From positions 610,001 through 674,000 of the forward strand of contig CP075370.1 of assembly GCA_019454225.1 (NCBI GenBank): a stretch of 64,000 bases of DNA, in the 5' to 3' direction. Positions within the stretch are counted from its first letter, which is position 1; each line of letters begins with the position of its first letter. This document shows positions 1-10,884 of this stretch, one piece after another. Both the position numbers and the translations under genes were made by a program. The notes below the pieces were generated by a model. The model did no database searches. It saw nothing but the letters and a program-made list of their open reading frames with translations, and was not told the DNA's origin. This stretch comes from Paracoccaceae bacterium. GTDB taxonomy: Bacteria > Pseudomonadota > Alphaproteobacteria > Rhodobacterales > Rhodobacteraceae.

Positions 1-2645
<2,645 letters not shown>

Positions 2646-2764
2646 ATCCAGTAACCGCAGGGAAACCCCCGCGCCTGGAACGTCAGAAGCAACACGGACT
2701 TGGAACAGAACTGATGATGCGGCAAAAGGTGCCACAGGCACCCGCGCCGCGCGTTTCTTCTTCG

Positions 2765-2881
2765 GTCTGGTGGCCATAGCACGCGCAAAACTCCCGATCC
2801 CTTCCCGAACTCGGCCGATAAGTGCCGTCGCGCCAATGGTACTGCGTCTCAAGACGCGGGAGAGTAGGTCACCGCCAGACC
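2765..2881 (+). rRNA. rrf: 5S ribosomal RNA
   Basis: A 117-nt stretch opens with GTCTGGTGGCCATAGC and closes with the complementary CCGCCAGACC (helix I). In between it carries the conserved loop CCCGAACTCGGCCG and the GGTACTGCGTCTCAAGACG segment typical of alphaproteobacterial 5S rRNA. It lies about 120 bp after the 23S 3' end in the usual operon order. Confidence 0.95.
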
Positions 2882-2974
2882 AAACAAGAAACGAAAACCC
2901 TCTCAACAGTCAAAACCATGCAGTGTCCCCGAAAGGGAACCGGCAGGCAGAACATGTCATTGCCTGCCAAATGG

Positions 2975-3051
<77 letters not shown>

Positions 3052-3062
3052 TCTTTACTTGC

Positions 3063-3092
3063 GCCCCCGTAGCCAACGCTGCGGGGCTTTTT
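3063..3092 (+). terminator. Rho-independent terminator of the rRNA/tRNA operon
   Basis: GCCCC at 3063-3067 pairs with GGGGC at 3083-3087 and is followed by TTTTT. It begins 12 bp after the tRNA 3' end, so it probably ends the rrn transcript. Confidence 0.6.
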
Positions 3093-3106
3093 GCTATCTC
3101 CCACGC

Positions 3107-3128
3107 AGGTCAACAATAGGTCAACAAA
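3107..3128. repeat. Two tandem 11-bp repeats downstream of the fMet tRNA
   Basis: AGGTCAACAAT (3107-3117) is followed at once by AGGTCAACAAA (3118-3128), 10 of 11 bases identical. It sits between the rrn terminator and the insertion sequence. No integrase gene is visible nearby, so a role as an attachment-site remnant is only a possibility. Confidence 0.5.
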
Positions 3129-3301
3129 CGAGCCAAAACTACGTGGAAGATCAGTGGGATAGTAGGCCAGCAGGATCAGAAACGTGTGAAAACCGCAGAA
3201 GACGGAGGTAGACAGGTTCTGCGGTCTATGCTGCCGCTTTGAACCAAATCTCCCCTGACCATGCGCAGACTGGATCAGTCCGGTGACGTTGCCCCCGACC
3301 T

Positions 3302-4231
3302 TTATCCAGCGTGAGCGAGACTCCGGGTTTGAGTTTTGCCCATTTGGGCGGTTTGGGCAACGGGGGCTGGCGCGGAGCTTTGCGGGTTGCGCAGCGTCAG
3401 GCCCCATTGCGGGGTGAAGGTTTGGGCGAACTCGGCAGGGGTCTGCCATCCGAGGCGGGAGTGGGGGCGTTCGGTGTTGTAGTCCTTGCGCCAGGCCGCG
3501 AGCGTGGCGCGGGCGTGGTTCAGGGACGGGAACAGCGTTTCGTTCAAAAGCTCGTCGCGCAGGCGGCCATTGAAGCTCTCGATGAAGGCGTTCTGGGTCG
3601 GCTTGCCCGGCGCGATGTAGTGCCAGTCGATCTTGCGGTCGTCCGCGAAGGTCAGGATCGCGTTCGAGGTGAACTCGGTGCCATTGTCGCTTACCACTGT
3701 TCCTGGCTTGCCGTGGGTCTCGAACAGCGTGGCCAGTTCCCGCGCCACCCGTGCGCCTGAGAGCGAGGTGTCGGCGATGAGGGCGAGGCATTCCCGTGTG
3801 CAGTCGTCGACCACGGTCATGATCCGGAAGCGGCGGCCATCGGTCAGCTGGTCGGAGACAAAGTCGAGCGACCACCGCTGGTTCGGCATCAGCGGCAGCG
3901 CCATCGGGGCTCGCGTGCCAATGGCCCGTTTGCGGCCACCGCGACGCCGGACATGCAGCCGTTCTTCGCGGTAGATGCGGAACAAGCGCTTATGGTTCAC
4001 CTCGTGGCCTTCGCGGCGCAGAAACACATGCAGCCGCCGATAGCCGAACCGGCGGCGCACCCTCGCCAACTCCTTCAGCCGCTCGCGCAGCACAGGGTCG
4101 TCCTGCCGGATCGCCTCGTAGCGCATGGTCATCCGGCAACAGCCGATCACCCGACACGCCCGCCGTTCGCTCATCCCGTGGCCCGCCACCAGATGCGCGA
4201 CTGCTTGCCGCTTCGCGGCGGGCGTCACCAC
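3302..4231 (-). CDS. IS3-family transposase OrfB (DDE integrase)
   Basis: Encodes 309 residues counted from a GTG at 4231, though expression is probably as an OrfAB fusion by -1 frameshifting. An N-terminal HTH_21-type region ([16 protein letters not shown]) is followed by the rve integrase core. The first catalytic Asp is in WSLDFVSD, the second in VVSDNGTEF, and the Glu in [14 protein letters not shown], spaced as in IS3-family enzymes. The C terminus ([17 protein letters not shown]) is the usual family tail. No internal stop or frameshift. Confidence 0.95.
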   Translation of the reverse strand: MVTPAAKRQAVAHLVAGHGMSERRACRVIGCCRMTMRYEAIRQDDPVLRERLKELARVRRRFGYRRLHVFLRREGHEVNHKRLFRIYREERLHVRRRGGRKRAIGTRAPMALPLMPNQRWSLDFVSDQLTDGRRFRIMTVVDDCTRECLALIADTSLSGARVARELATLFETHGKPGTVVSDNGTEFTSNAILTFADDRKIDWHYIAPGKPTQNAFIESFNGRLRDELLNETLFPSLNHARATLAAWRKDYNTERPHSRLGWQTPAEFAQTFTPQWGLTLRNPQSSAPAPVAQTAQMGKTQTRSLAHAG

Positions 4232-4491
4232 TTTTTTCCAAGGAGATCCTTCAGCGCGGCATTATCCAGCATCGCGTCCGCCAGCAGCCGTTTCAGACGG
4301 GCGTTCTCGTCCTCGAGCCCCTTCAGGCGCTTGGCCTCGCTGACATCCATGCCGCCATACTTGGCCTTCCACTTGTAGACGGTCGCATCGCTGACGCCGT
4401 GCTTGCGGCACAGATCGGCAACGGAAACCCCGGCCTCATGCTCCTTCAGAATGCCGATGATCTGATCTTCAGTGAACCTGCTGCGCTTCAT
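4225..4491 (-). CDS. IS3-family transposase OrfA
   Basis: Encodes 88 residues: an N-terminal helix-turn-helix (residues about 1-45; [16 protein letters not shown] then [17 protein letters not shown]) followed by a leucine-rich coiled coil ([20 protein letters not shown]) used for dimerisation. OrfA binds the IS ends. The last codons read GGA AAA AAG TGG TGA, so the stop lies just after an A AAA AAG slippery heptamer in the correct phase. The 3' end overlaps orfB by 7 bp. Confidence 0.95.
   Translation of the reverse strand: MKRSRFTEDQIIGILKEHEAGVSVADLCRKHGVSDATVYKWKAKYGGMDVSEAKRLKGLEDENARLKRLLADAMLDNAALKDLLGKKW
4231..4237 (-). other. Programmed -1 frameshift site of the insertion sequence
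   Basis: On the minus strand the bases read AAAAAAG, with the zero-frame codons AAA AAG. Slipping back one base puts ribosomes into the orfB frame at the GTG GTG ACG codons, skipping the orfA stop. This is the classic IS3-family signal for making the OrfAB transposase. Confidence 0.85.
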
Positions 4492-4555
4492 CTCTGGTCC
4501 TCTCGGTTGGGCCAGAACCTATCTCGAACTGGATTAGGTGGAGGGGGCAACGTCA

Positions 4556-5012
4556 CCGGCCATCCTCAACGCTACGAGCCGTGCCGACGACGACATTCCA
4601 GATGGAAACCGTAGGACGACGGTCGCTGACGCGCTCAAGTTCGGGCGCGACGAACTGGATGGCGAACTCACGCGGGTCGTCGCTGCAGCATTGTCGACAA
4701 GAACGGCGTGCCGCCAGCTCTCGGTGCTGCCGCACAGACAGCGGGGCGAACCGCGGTGGCCGACAAGACGTTTCGTCTCGCCGAGGGCATCAGCGAGGAA
4801 GAACACGCAGTCGCCCTGTCGGTACTCGACCGCATTCGACGCAGGGTGGATGAACTGCTGCGTCCGTGAGTTCGAGGTTGCGGTACAGGGCGGGAACCTC
4901 TCCGGGGAGTGACTTTCCCCGTGATCGGCTCGCAACGGCGCCCTTCCTGTCAACAAGGGGCGGTGACAGACCCACCCGCTCGGCCATCGCGGCCCGCGAC
5001 GAACCCCGCTCT
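4556..5012. other. 457-bp stretch with no recognisable gene
   Basis: Right flank of the insertion sequence. Short open frames exist on both strands, but none has a convincing start, ribosome-binding site or recognised motif. The minus strand holds pieces that look protein-like in two different frames separated by stops, which suggests a decayed gene or an accessory remnant. I assign no function. Confidence 0.5.
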
Positions 5013-5669
5013 TCAGGATCCGGCAATCGCATCTAGAGGCGCAATGTGCATCGGCAGGATATGTTCCAGCGCGCCGACCTCTTCGACATTGTGCCGAAGC
5101 CATCCGCGGCCCATGGCTTCTGTAAATACCAGGCGATGGATCAGCGCGTTCAGCGGCCGCCCAAGCACCGGAAGCGCAACCCCTACCGTCAAGGTGGAAC
5201 GGTAGATTGTTCCGTCGGCGGCGGCGGTGAAGTCGTGGCTGAGCCTCGACACTTCCACGCCGGCGCGTCGGTTGACGAGTGTGATGCCGCTTTCGTCGAG
5301 GCGCAGGACGTCTTCGACCACGTCGATGAAGTTGGCAAGGTCGGCATTGAACGCTTCCACGATCCGGAACCTTGCGCCGACGCCCGCGCCACCCCCGGGT
5401 GCTTGCGCTGCCAGTTCCCAATGGATGTGGTCATACGGGTGCCAGACCAGGTACTTCGGGATGAGGACGCCGCCAATGTCCATATCGCCGCCAATGTTGC
5501 GAAACCACCAGACAAGCATTCGCGGTGAAATGCCCTGCAAGGGCGCGTGTTCAATGCTGCAGACCATCCTGCCGTGAAGGTCGTAGGACAGATTCGTCTG
5601 CGCAGAGGACAAGGGCCTGAGGGTCCAGGGGACCTCTCGCGGTGGGGGCAATGGCCAGGTGCGCTTCAT
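5013..5669 (-). CDS. DAPG hydrolase (PhlG)-like protein
   Basis: Encodes 218 residues resembling the DAPG-hydrolase domain family, whose founding member PhlG cleaves a carbon-carbon bond in 2,4-diacetylphloroglucinol using a zinc ion. Visible family-like blocks are ISPRMLVWWFRNIGG (about 48-62), YLVWHPYDHIHWEL (about 73-86), RLSHDF (about 147) and HNVEEVGALEHILP near 195-208; the His and Glu residues in these are candidate metal ligands. PhlG itself is longer (about 290 residues), so this is a short relative, and its substrate cannot be deduced. It stands alone on the minus strand beside the insertion-sequence flank, with the ATG at 5669 as start. Confidence 0.6.
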   Translation of the reverse strand: MKRTWPLPPPREVPWTLRPLSSAQTNLSYDLHGRMVCSIEHAPLQGISPRMLVWWFRNIGGDMDIGGVLIPKYLVWHPYDHIHWELAAQAPGGGAGVGARFRIVEAFNADLANFIDVVEDVLRLDESGITLVNRRAGVEVSRLSHDFTAAADGTIYRSTLTVGVALPVLGRPLNALIHRLVFTEAMGRGWLRHNVEEVGALEHILPMHIAPLDAIAGS

Positions 5670-5898
5670 GAGGGGCCTCTTGCGGGCTGTCCCGGGAGTC
5701 CCGGGAGCGAAGGGAATCGTCCATATCGACAGGATTCTTCACCGAGACTCCATGCTGTCTACCCCCCGAGCGCAGCATGGGCTTTTCCGGCGTGCCGTCA
5801 GGATTGGGCCGAGGTCTCGATACTGACTGACCCGCAGATTCGGAAACCGGCGGCTAGGTCCTCGCGGAGCTGAGGGTCGGGCGTGGCCTGCACACCCA

Positions 5899-6393
5899 TC
5901 AGAGGCTGGCAAGGAGCTTGCGCAGGAGCCGCGCGAGTTCGGCGCGTTCACCGGGGTCGAGGGTGGCGACCATGCGGGTCTGGCCTTCGGTCATTGCGGG
6001 CACGAGCATATCGGTCAGCGCAAGAGCCTTGTCGGTCAGCGAGACGAGGGTCCCGCGCCGGTCCTGCGGGTTCGGGGTCCGGGTGACCCATTCGCCGCGT
6101 TCAAGGCGGTCGATCAGTGCGGTCATGCCGCCGGAGCTCATCATCATTGCATCGAAAAGTTGGGTTGGGGTCATGCGGAAGGGCCGACCGGAGCGGCGCA
6201 GGGTGAGGATCGCATCGAGTTCGGCACGCTGCAGGCCGTGCGGCGCGATCAGGGGCTCGATCCAGTCGCGGGCGGTGCGCAGGCCGATTTCGGAGATCCG
6301 GCCGAGGATCTCCATCCCTTCAAGGTCGAGGCCCGGCATCTCGCGCGCCCATTGGGCGACGGCAAGCGAGGCGCGATCTTTTTGACTTGACAT
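5899..6393 (-). CDS. MarR-family transcriptional regulator
   Basis: Encodes 164 residues. The central winged helix-turn-helix is visible in LQRAELDAILTLRRSG, MTPTQLFDAMMMSSGGMTALIDRLE and the wing TRTPNPQDRRGTLVSLT (residues about 55-125). The flanking helices form the usual MarR dimer. The ATG at 6393 is preferred over a TTG one codon upstream. It is divergent from the EamA transporter gene at 6456 and shares a 62-bp control region containing an imperfect palindrome, so it probably represses that exporter and itself. Inducing ligand unknown. Confidence 0.88.
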   Translation of the reverse strand: MSSQKDRASLAVAQWAREMPGLDLEGMEILGRISEIGLRTARDWIEPLIAPHGLQRAELDAILTLRRSGRPFRMTPTQLFDAMMMSSGGMTALIDRLERGEWVTRTPNPQDRRGTLVSLTDKALALTDMLVPAMTEGQTRMVATLDPGERAELARLLRKLLASL

Positions 6394-6395
6394 CA

Positions 6396-6417
6396 AGATA
6401 CTTTCTAAGAAGTTTCT
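6396..6417. promoter_or_regulatory. Candidate MarR operator
   Basis: Imperfect inverted repeat AGATACTT-TCTAAG-AAGTTTCT (7 of 8 arm positions paired), directly upstream of the marR start and within the divergent promoter region. The AT-rich composition stands out locally. Assignment to this MarR protein is by position. Confidence 0.45.
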
Positions 6418-6455
6418 TTACATCTTGAAGCTAGGGCCTCACGGAGTTCCGATCA

Positions 6456-7373
6456 ATGAAAAGCTCCCTCGCTGCAGCCAGCCGAGAACCAGCCGTGGCC
6501 GAACCCGCACTGCTCGCGCCCGCACTCCTCGTCGTCTCGGGCACGTTGCTTGCCGTGACGATCCTGTTCTCAAAGCTGGCCGCAGAGGCAGGGATGCAGA
6601 TGCTGTGGTTCCTGGTGGCCGTGATGGGCGGGTCAGGTGCGGTTCTGATCGCGGTTGCGATGGCTGCCGGGACGGGGTGTGGACTCGGGCGATTTCTCAT
6701 CTACGCTATGGGCGCGGGCGTGTTTGCTGCCGTGCCGACGGCCTGCGGATATCTCACGGTTGCGCGGGTCGGTGCGGGGTTCATCTCGTTCACGATGGCG
6801 TTCCCGGTGCTGCTCACCTTCCTGTTGGCGCTGGCCCTGCGGATGGACCGTGCGACACCAATGAAGCTGGCCGCCGTCGCCTCCGCCCTTGCCGGCGGGC
6901 TGGTCCTTGCGTTTGGCAAGGCAGCAGCGCCGGGGGGCGATGCCGTCGCGATCGCGGCGACCTCCGCAATCCCGGTCCTGCTTGCCATCGGGAACCTCTA
7001 CCGGACGCGGTTCTGGCCGCGGGATGCGCGGCCGCTGCCGCTTGCCGCGCTCACACTCCTGGCAGCGGCTGCGCTGACGCTTCCGGTCGCGGTCCTGGTA
7101 GAGGGGGCGCCGCATAGCCTCGCGCCGAACGGCGGCGCATTGACGGCCGCGGCAGTCGCCGTCTTCGCAGCGCAATACGCATTCCATTTCCGCCTGCAAA
7201 GAGCGGCCGGGCCGGTCTACATGAGCCAGATCGGCACGGTCGCGGCGGTGACGGGAGCGGTGATGGCTGTCCTTCTTGCAGGCGAGGCGTTGCCGCCGGG
7301 CTTCTGGGCGGCCGCAGGGTTGGTCCTGCTGGGCGCGGGCGCCTTCCAGATCGCGCGAAGCCGTGCTTCCTGA
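6456..7373 (+). CDS. EamA/DMT-superfamily transporter
   Basis: Encodes 305 residues in about ten hydrophobic segments arranged as two EamA-like halves (about 22-145 and 160-300), as in drug/metabolite exporters of the inner membrane. The second half begins near SAIPVLLAIGNLYRT. The start ATG is preceded by GGAG 10 bp upstream. Divergent from a MarR repressor, which fits an inducible exporter. Substrate cannot be told; the N-terminal 20 residues are hydrophilic. Confidence 0.85.
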   Translation: MKSSLAAASREPAVAEPALLAPALLVVSGTLLAVTILFSKLAAEAGMQMLWFLVAVMGGSGAVLIAVAMAAGTGCGLGRFLIYAMGAGVFAAVPTACGYLTVARVGAGFISFTMAFPVLLTFLLALALRMDRATPMKLAAVASALAGGLVLAFGKAAAPGGDAVAIAATSAIPVLLAIGNLYRTRFWPRDARPLPLAALTLLAAAALTLPVAVLVEGAPHSLAPNGGALTAAAVAVFAAQYAFHFRLQRAAGPVYMSQIGTVAAVTGAVMAVLLAGEALPPGFWAAAGLVLLGAGAFQIARSRAS

Positions 7374-7518
7374 CCAGGTCCGGAGTGGGCGCCTTGACCC
7401 GGCGATGCAGGCTGTTCGCCCCGCCGCATATGTACCCGCAGCGGTGGTCGCGCCTCTCAGGAGAACGATCCCGGTGACGGCCCAAGGCCACTCCTTCCTG
7501 TGGAGAGGCGAGAGCCCT

Positions 7519-8121
7519 TCAATCGCGACTGCGTGACGCGAGCCCGGACAAGACCTGGTCGATTGCGGCACGATACGACGTCGCGGGTGCCCCCTCCGAT
7601 ACAGCCAGCGCAGCCCGATCAAACAACGATGACAAGAGATCCGAGAGCGCGGTGAGCGTTGGCTGATCGACCTTGCCATGCCCCATGAGGTCACTCAGAC
7701 CGAGTTCGAGGCTCGCACGTGCGTATCGTCGGTCGATCTCGGCCATCTCGGCCTCGCCCAGAACGGCCGGCCCGTCAACGAGAAGCAGCCGGGTCCTTCC
7801 GGCGACTTGCATCGCCTTCAGATAGGCTTCGGTTCCTCTGAGCAGCGCATCAAGCGGTGAAAGTTCACCGATACCGGCCTCCGAGGCGGATATCGCCTCG
7901 GCCACGCGTTCTGCTTCGCGTTCCAGAACTGCCCGAAGAACCGCCTTCTTGTCCGGGTAGTGATGGTAGAGCGCGCCGCGGGTCGTACCGGCGCGCTGCG
8001 CAATCATCGGGGTGCTGCTGCTTGCAAAACCGAGCTCCACAAACAGCGCGCGCGCTGCATCGAGCAGGGCGGTCTGGGTCTCCCGAGATCGGACTTCGTT
8101 GGATCGTCTTTCAACTTGCAT
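7519..8121 (-). CDS. TetR-family transcriptional regulator
   Basis: Encodes 200 residues. The N-terminal TetR helix-turn-helix (residues about 12-58) reads RSRETQTALLDAARALFVELG, then AQRAGTTRGALYHHYPDKKAVL. The C-terminal ligand domain contains a TetR_C-type segment (RTRLLLVDGPAVLGEAEM). It is divergent from the VOC-family gene at 8190, with 68 bp between starts holding a perfect palindrome. The likely role is repression of that gene and of itself. Confidence 0.9.
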   Translation of the reverse strand: MQVERRSNEVRSRETQTALLDAARALFVELGFASSSTPMIAQRAGTTRGALYHHYPDKKAVLRAVLEREAERVAEAISASEAGIGELSPLDALLRGTEAYLKAMQVAGRTRLLLVDGPAVLGEAEMAEIDRRYARASLELGLSDLMGHGKVDQPTLTALSDLLSSLFDRAALAVSEGAPATSYRAAIDQVLSGLASRSRD

Positions 8122-8151
8122 ACAGTCTGTCTGTTTGTTAATGACGGGTCA

Positions 8152-8170
8152 CATGCAGGCAGCTTGCATG
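8152..8170. promoter_or_regulatory. Candidate TetR operator between divergent genes
   Basis: Perfect inverted repeat CATGCA-GGCAGCT-TGCATG. A TTGCAT half-site also recurs at the tetR start codon (8116-8121), and an ACAG/CTGT-containing segment lies at 8122-8133. Its position between tetR and the VOC gene suggests it is the operator. Confidence 0.5.
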
Positions 8171-8189
8171 TTTTGAGCGGAGAGCCAAC

Positions 8190-8591
8190 ATGAAAGTGAC
8201 CAGCTACTACCCCGTGCTGATGGTGGACGACGTGACCACCACATCCGCCTTCTACATCGCGCATTTCGGCTTCAGGCCACTCTTCGAGACAGACTGGTAT
8301 GTCCATCTGCAATCCAAGAAGAACGACGCGGTGAACCTTGCCATACTGAACGGCCAGCACGAGACCGTCCCCGAAATCGGCCGCGGACGGGCGGGTGGGC
8401 TCCTCTTGAACTTCGAAGTCGAGGATGTTGACGCGATCCATGAGGTGCTCGTGAAGGCCGGGCTGCCGATCCACCTGTCGTTGCGCGATGAAGCCTTTGG
8501 TCAACGCCACTTCATCACGTCCGACCCGAACGGCGTCCTGATCGACGTGATCAAGGTAATCCCGCCAACCGGCGAGTTTGCAGATGCCTAG
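8190..8591 (+). CDS. VOC (glyoxalase/bleomycin-resistance-like) family protein
   Basis: Encodes 133 residues with the two beta-alpha-beta-beta-beta modules of the VOC fold: [21 protein letters not shown] near the N terminus and [19 protein letters not shown] near residue 75, ending in the typical [12 protein letters not shown]. Members bind a metal or small toxic compounds; the reaction here is unknown. It is divergent from a TetR gene, an arrangement typical of inducible resistance or detoxification genes. Confidence 0.85.
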   Translation: MKVTSYYPVLMVDDVTTTSAFYIAHFGFRPLFETDWYVHLQSKKNDAVNLAILNGQHETVPEIGRGRAGGLLLNFEVEDVDAIHEVLVKAGLPIHLSLRDEAFGQRHFITSDPNGVLIDVIKVIPPTGEFADA

Positions 8592-8777
8592 CGCGAAGGG
8601 GCGGTGTGAGGGTTCGGACGCAACAGTCGTCGCGTCTGCCCTTCCTTGATCCATCGAGAAGCAAGATCCAACATGCGCAGCCGGTGCAGGTCGCCCATGC
8701 ACCGCCCCCGCCCGATCGCCTCGGCGTCGCACCGCGTCGGGCCATGTCGGGCGGCATGATGTCTCCTTGCGCAGATT

Positions 8778-8795
8778 TGTATCCAACTGTATACA
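8778..8795. promoter_or_regulatory. Candidate GntR (FCD-type) operator upstream of the tcu operon
   Basis: TGTATCCA (8778-8785) and the perfect palindrome TGTATACA (8788-8795) are repeated at 10-bp spacing, one helical turn, ending 32 bp before the regulator start. GTATAC-containing palindromes are typical sites for FCD-type GntR regulators, so this is a likely autoregulatory site. Confidence 0.5.
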
Positions 8796-8827
8796 TCAGG
8801 ACACAATCACCGCAAGCGAGTCGTTTC

Positions 8828-9496
8828 ATGTCCGATGACAGCGAGCTTCCCCAGGGCCAGAACGCCTATCGTCGCCTGCTGGATGACATCCGCAACGGGA
8901 CCCTGCCTCCCGGTGCGCGCCTGCGCGAAACCGATCTGGCGGACCGGCTGGGCATCAGCCGCACGCCCGTGCGCGAGGCGATCCGCCAGCTGGAGGCAGA
9001 TGGACTGGTGATCCACCTGCCCCGGCAGGGCGCCACGATCCGCAGTCTTGACCATGCCGAGGTGGTCGAGCTTTACGAAATGCGCGCCGTGCTGGAGGGA
9101 ACCGCCGCGCGACTGGCGGCGCGGGCGGCGTCCGACATCGAGCTGGCCGAACTGGCGGCCCTGAACGCGGAACTGGCCGCGAGCCCGGCCGGCCCCGCCG
9201 CGCGCGAGGTGAACCGGCAGTTCCACCGCAGCCTGCTGGATGCCGCACGCAACCGCTTTCTGCTGAAGTCCATGAGCGCGCTGCAAAAGACCCTGCTGAT
9301 CCTGGGCCCGACCACGCTGGCCGACCCCGCGCGCGCCGAGGCTGCCGTGGCCGAACATGCCGCCGTCCTTGCGGCACTGAACGCCCGCGACGGGGCCGAA
9401 GCCGAGGCCGCGATGCGCGCCCATGTCGGCGCGGCCCTCTCGGCCCGCCTGCGCGGCATGCGGGGCCGCGACCTGCCGATGGAGGATGACGCATGA
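8828..9496 (+). CDS. GntR-family regulator (FCD type), probable controller of tcuAB
   Basis: Encodes 222 residues. The N-terminal winged helix reads AYRRLLDDIRNGTLPPGARLRE, then LADRLGISRTPVREAIRQLEADGLV (about 12-65). The C-terminal FCD ligand domain starts at EVVELYEMRAVLEGTAARLAA. I chose the ATG at 8828 because it gives the standard GntR N terminus; the frame extends upstream without family similarity. The stop overlaps the tcuA start (ATGA), so the two are translationally coupled. Salmonella controls tricarballylate genes with a LysR-type TcuR instead. Confidence 0.9.
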   Translation: MSDDSELPQGQNAYRRLLDDIRNGTLPPGARLRETDLADRLGISRTPVREAIRQLEADGLVIHLPRQGATIRSLDHAEVVELYEMRAVLEGTAARLAARAASDIELAELAALNAELAASPAGPAAREVNRQFHRSLLDAARNRFLLKSMSALQKTLLILGPTTLADPARAEAAVAEHAAVLAALNARDGAEAEAAMRAHVGAALSARLRGMRGRDLPMEDDA

Positions 9497-10884
9497 CCGA
9501 CTGGCCCGAAGCCTTCGATCTGGCGGTGGTCGGCGGCGGCAATGCGGCCCTCTGCGCCGCGATCACCGCAGCCGAGGCCGGCGCCAGCGTCCTGATCCTG
9601 GAAAGCGCGCCCTTGCCCTATCGCGGCGGCAACAGCCGCCACACCCGCAACTTCCGCTGCATGCACAAGGGGCCGATGTTCCCCCTGACCGGCCAGTATG
9701 AGGAAGACGAATACCTGCACGACCTGATGCTGGTGACCAAGGGCAAGACCGACGAAGGGCTGGCCCGGCTGGCCATCCGCACTTCCGAGGAATGCCTGCC
9801 CTGGATGCAGGCCCATGGCGTGCGGTTCCAGCCCTCGCTGTCCGGAACCCTATCCCTGTCGCGGACCAACGCCTTCTTCCTGGGGGGCGGCAAGGCGCTG
9901 GTGAACGCCTACTACAACACCGCCGCCGACCTTGGCGTGAAGGTCGCCTACGAGGCCGAGGTGACGCATGTCCACCTGGACGGCGACCGGATCACCCATC
10001 TGGAGGCAACCATTGCCGGCACGCCCGTCACGGTCCGGGCGCGGGCCTTCGTCCTCGCCTCGGGCGGGTTTCAGGCCGATATCGACTGGCTGGCCCGGGC
10101 CTGGGGCCCCGCCGCGCGCAACTTCCTGATCCGGGGTACGCCCTACAACCGCGGCGTGGTGCTGCGCGACATGCTGGACCAGGGCGCCGAACAGGTGGGC
10201 GATCCGACGCAATGCCATGCCGTCGCCATCGACGGGCGCGCGCCCAAATTCGACGGCGGCATCGTCACCCGGCTGGACTGCGTGCCGTTCTCCATTGTGG
10301 TGAACCGCGACGGCGACCGGTTCTATGACGAGGGCGAGGATGTCTGGCCAAAGCGCTATGCCATCTGGGGGCGGCTGGTTGCGGCGCAGCCCGACCAGGT
10401 GGGCTATGCGCTGATCGACGCGAAATCCATCGACCTGTTCATGCCCTCGGTCTTCCCCCCGGTGAAGGCCGACACGATCGAAGGGCTGGCCTCGGCGATG
10501 GGCCTTGATCCGCAGGCGGTGCGCCGCACGGTCGACGGCTTCAACGCCGCCTGCCGCCCCGGCCCGTTCCACCCCACCGAACTGGACGGGTTGCGCACCG
10601 AAGGGCTGAACGTCCCCAAGACGAACTGGGCCCGCCCGCTGGATACGCCCCCCTTCTACGGCTACCAGCTGCGCCCCGGCGTGACCTTCACCTATCTGGG
10701 TCTGAAGGTGGACGCCCGCGCGCAGGTCCATACCTCCCAGGGCCCGGTTCGCAACCTCTGGGCGGCGGGCGAGATCATGGCCGGCTCGATCCTGGGCCAG
10801 GGCTATCTGGCAGGCTTCGGCATGACCATCGGCACCGTCTTCGGACGCATCGCAGGCAGGGAGGCCGCCGCCCATGTCGCTTGA
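9493..10884 (+). CDS. tcuA: FAD-dependent tricarballylate dehydrogenase TcuA
   Basis: Encodes 463 residues. An N-terminal dinucleotide-binding motif (DLAVVGGGNAALCAAITAAEAG) and a GGNSRHTRNFRCMH segment match TcuA-type flavoproteins of the FAD_binding_2 family related to fumarate reductase; the C terminus has LWAAGEIMAGSILGQGYL. TcuA oxidises tricarballylate to cis-aconitate, feeding the TCA cycle. It is coupled to the upstream GntR gene (ATGA) and overlaps tcuB by 11 bp. Confidence 0.9.
   Translation: MTDWPEAFDLAVVGGGNAALCAAITAAEAGASVLILESAPLPYRGGNSRHTRNFRCMHKGPMFPLTGQYEEDEYLHDLMLVTKGKTDEGLARLAIRTSEECLPWMQAHGVRFQPSLSGTLSLSRTNAFFLGGGKALVNAYYNTAADLGVKVAYEAEVTHVHLDGDRITHLEATIAGTPVTVRARAFVLASGGFQADIDWLARAWGPAARNFLIRGTPYNRGVVLRDMLDQGAEQVGDPTQCHAVAIDGRAPKFDGGIVTRLDCVPFSIVVNRDGDRFYDEGEDVWPKRYAIWGRLVAAQPDQVGYALIDAKSIDLFMPSVFPPVKADTIEGLASAMGLDPQAVRRTVDGFNAACRPGPFHPTELDGLRTEGLNVPKTNWARPLDTPPFYGYQLRPGVTFTYLGLKVDARAQVHTSQGPVRNLWAAGEIMAGSILGQGYLAGFGMTIGTVFGRIAGREAAAHVA

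Larger units (their letters stand above)
3284..4555 (-). mobile_element. Complete IS3-family (IS407/IS51-like) insertion sequence
   Basis: The 1,272-bp element has terminal inverted repeats of about 26 bp: the left end begins TGACGTTGCCCCC and the right end is its complement GGGGGCAACGTCA, with further matching inward to the ATCCAG/CTGGAT blocks. A 4-bp direct repeat, CCGG at 3280-3283 and 4556-4559, flanks it, as expected for the 4-bp duplications of the IS407/IS51 type. Both transposase frames are intact on the minus strand and joined by an A6G slippery site. The element looks recently transposed and potentially active. Confidence 0.93.

Noticed and set aside
3107..3128. Tandem 11-bp repeats near tRNA-fMet as an integration (att) site
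   Set aside because: No integrase gene and no duplicated tRNA 3' end is visible in the window.
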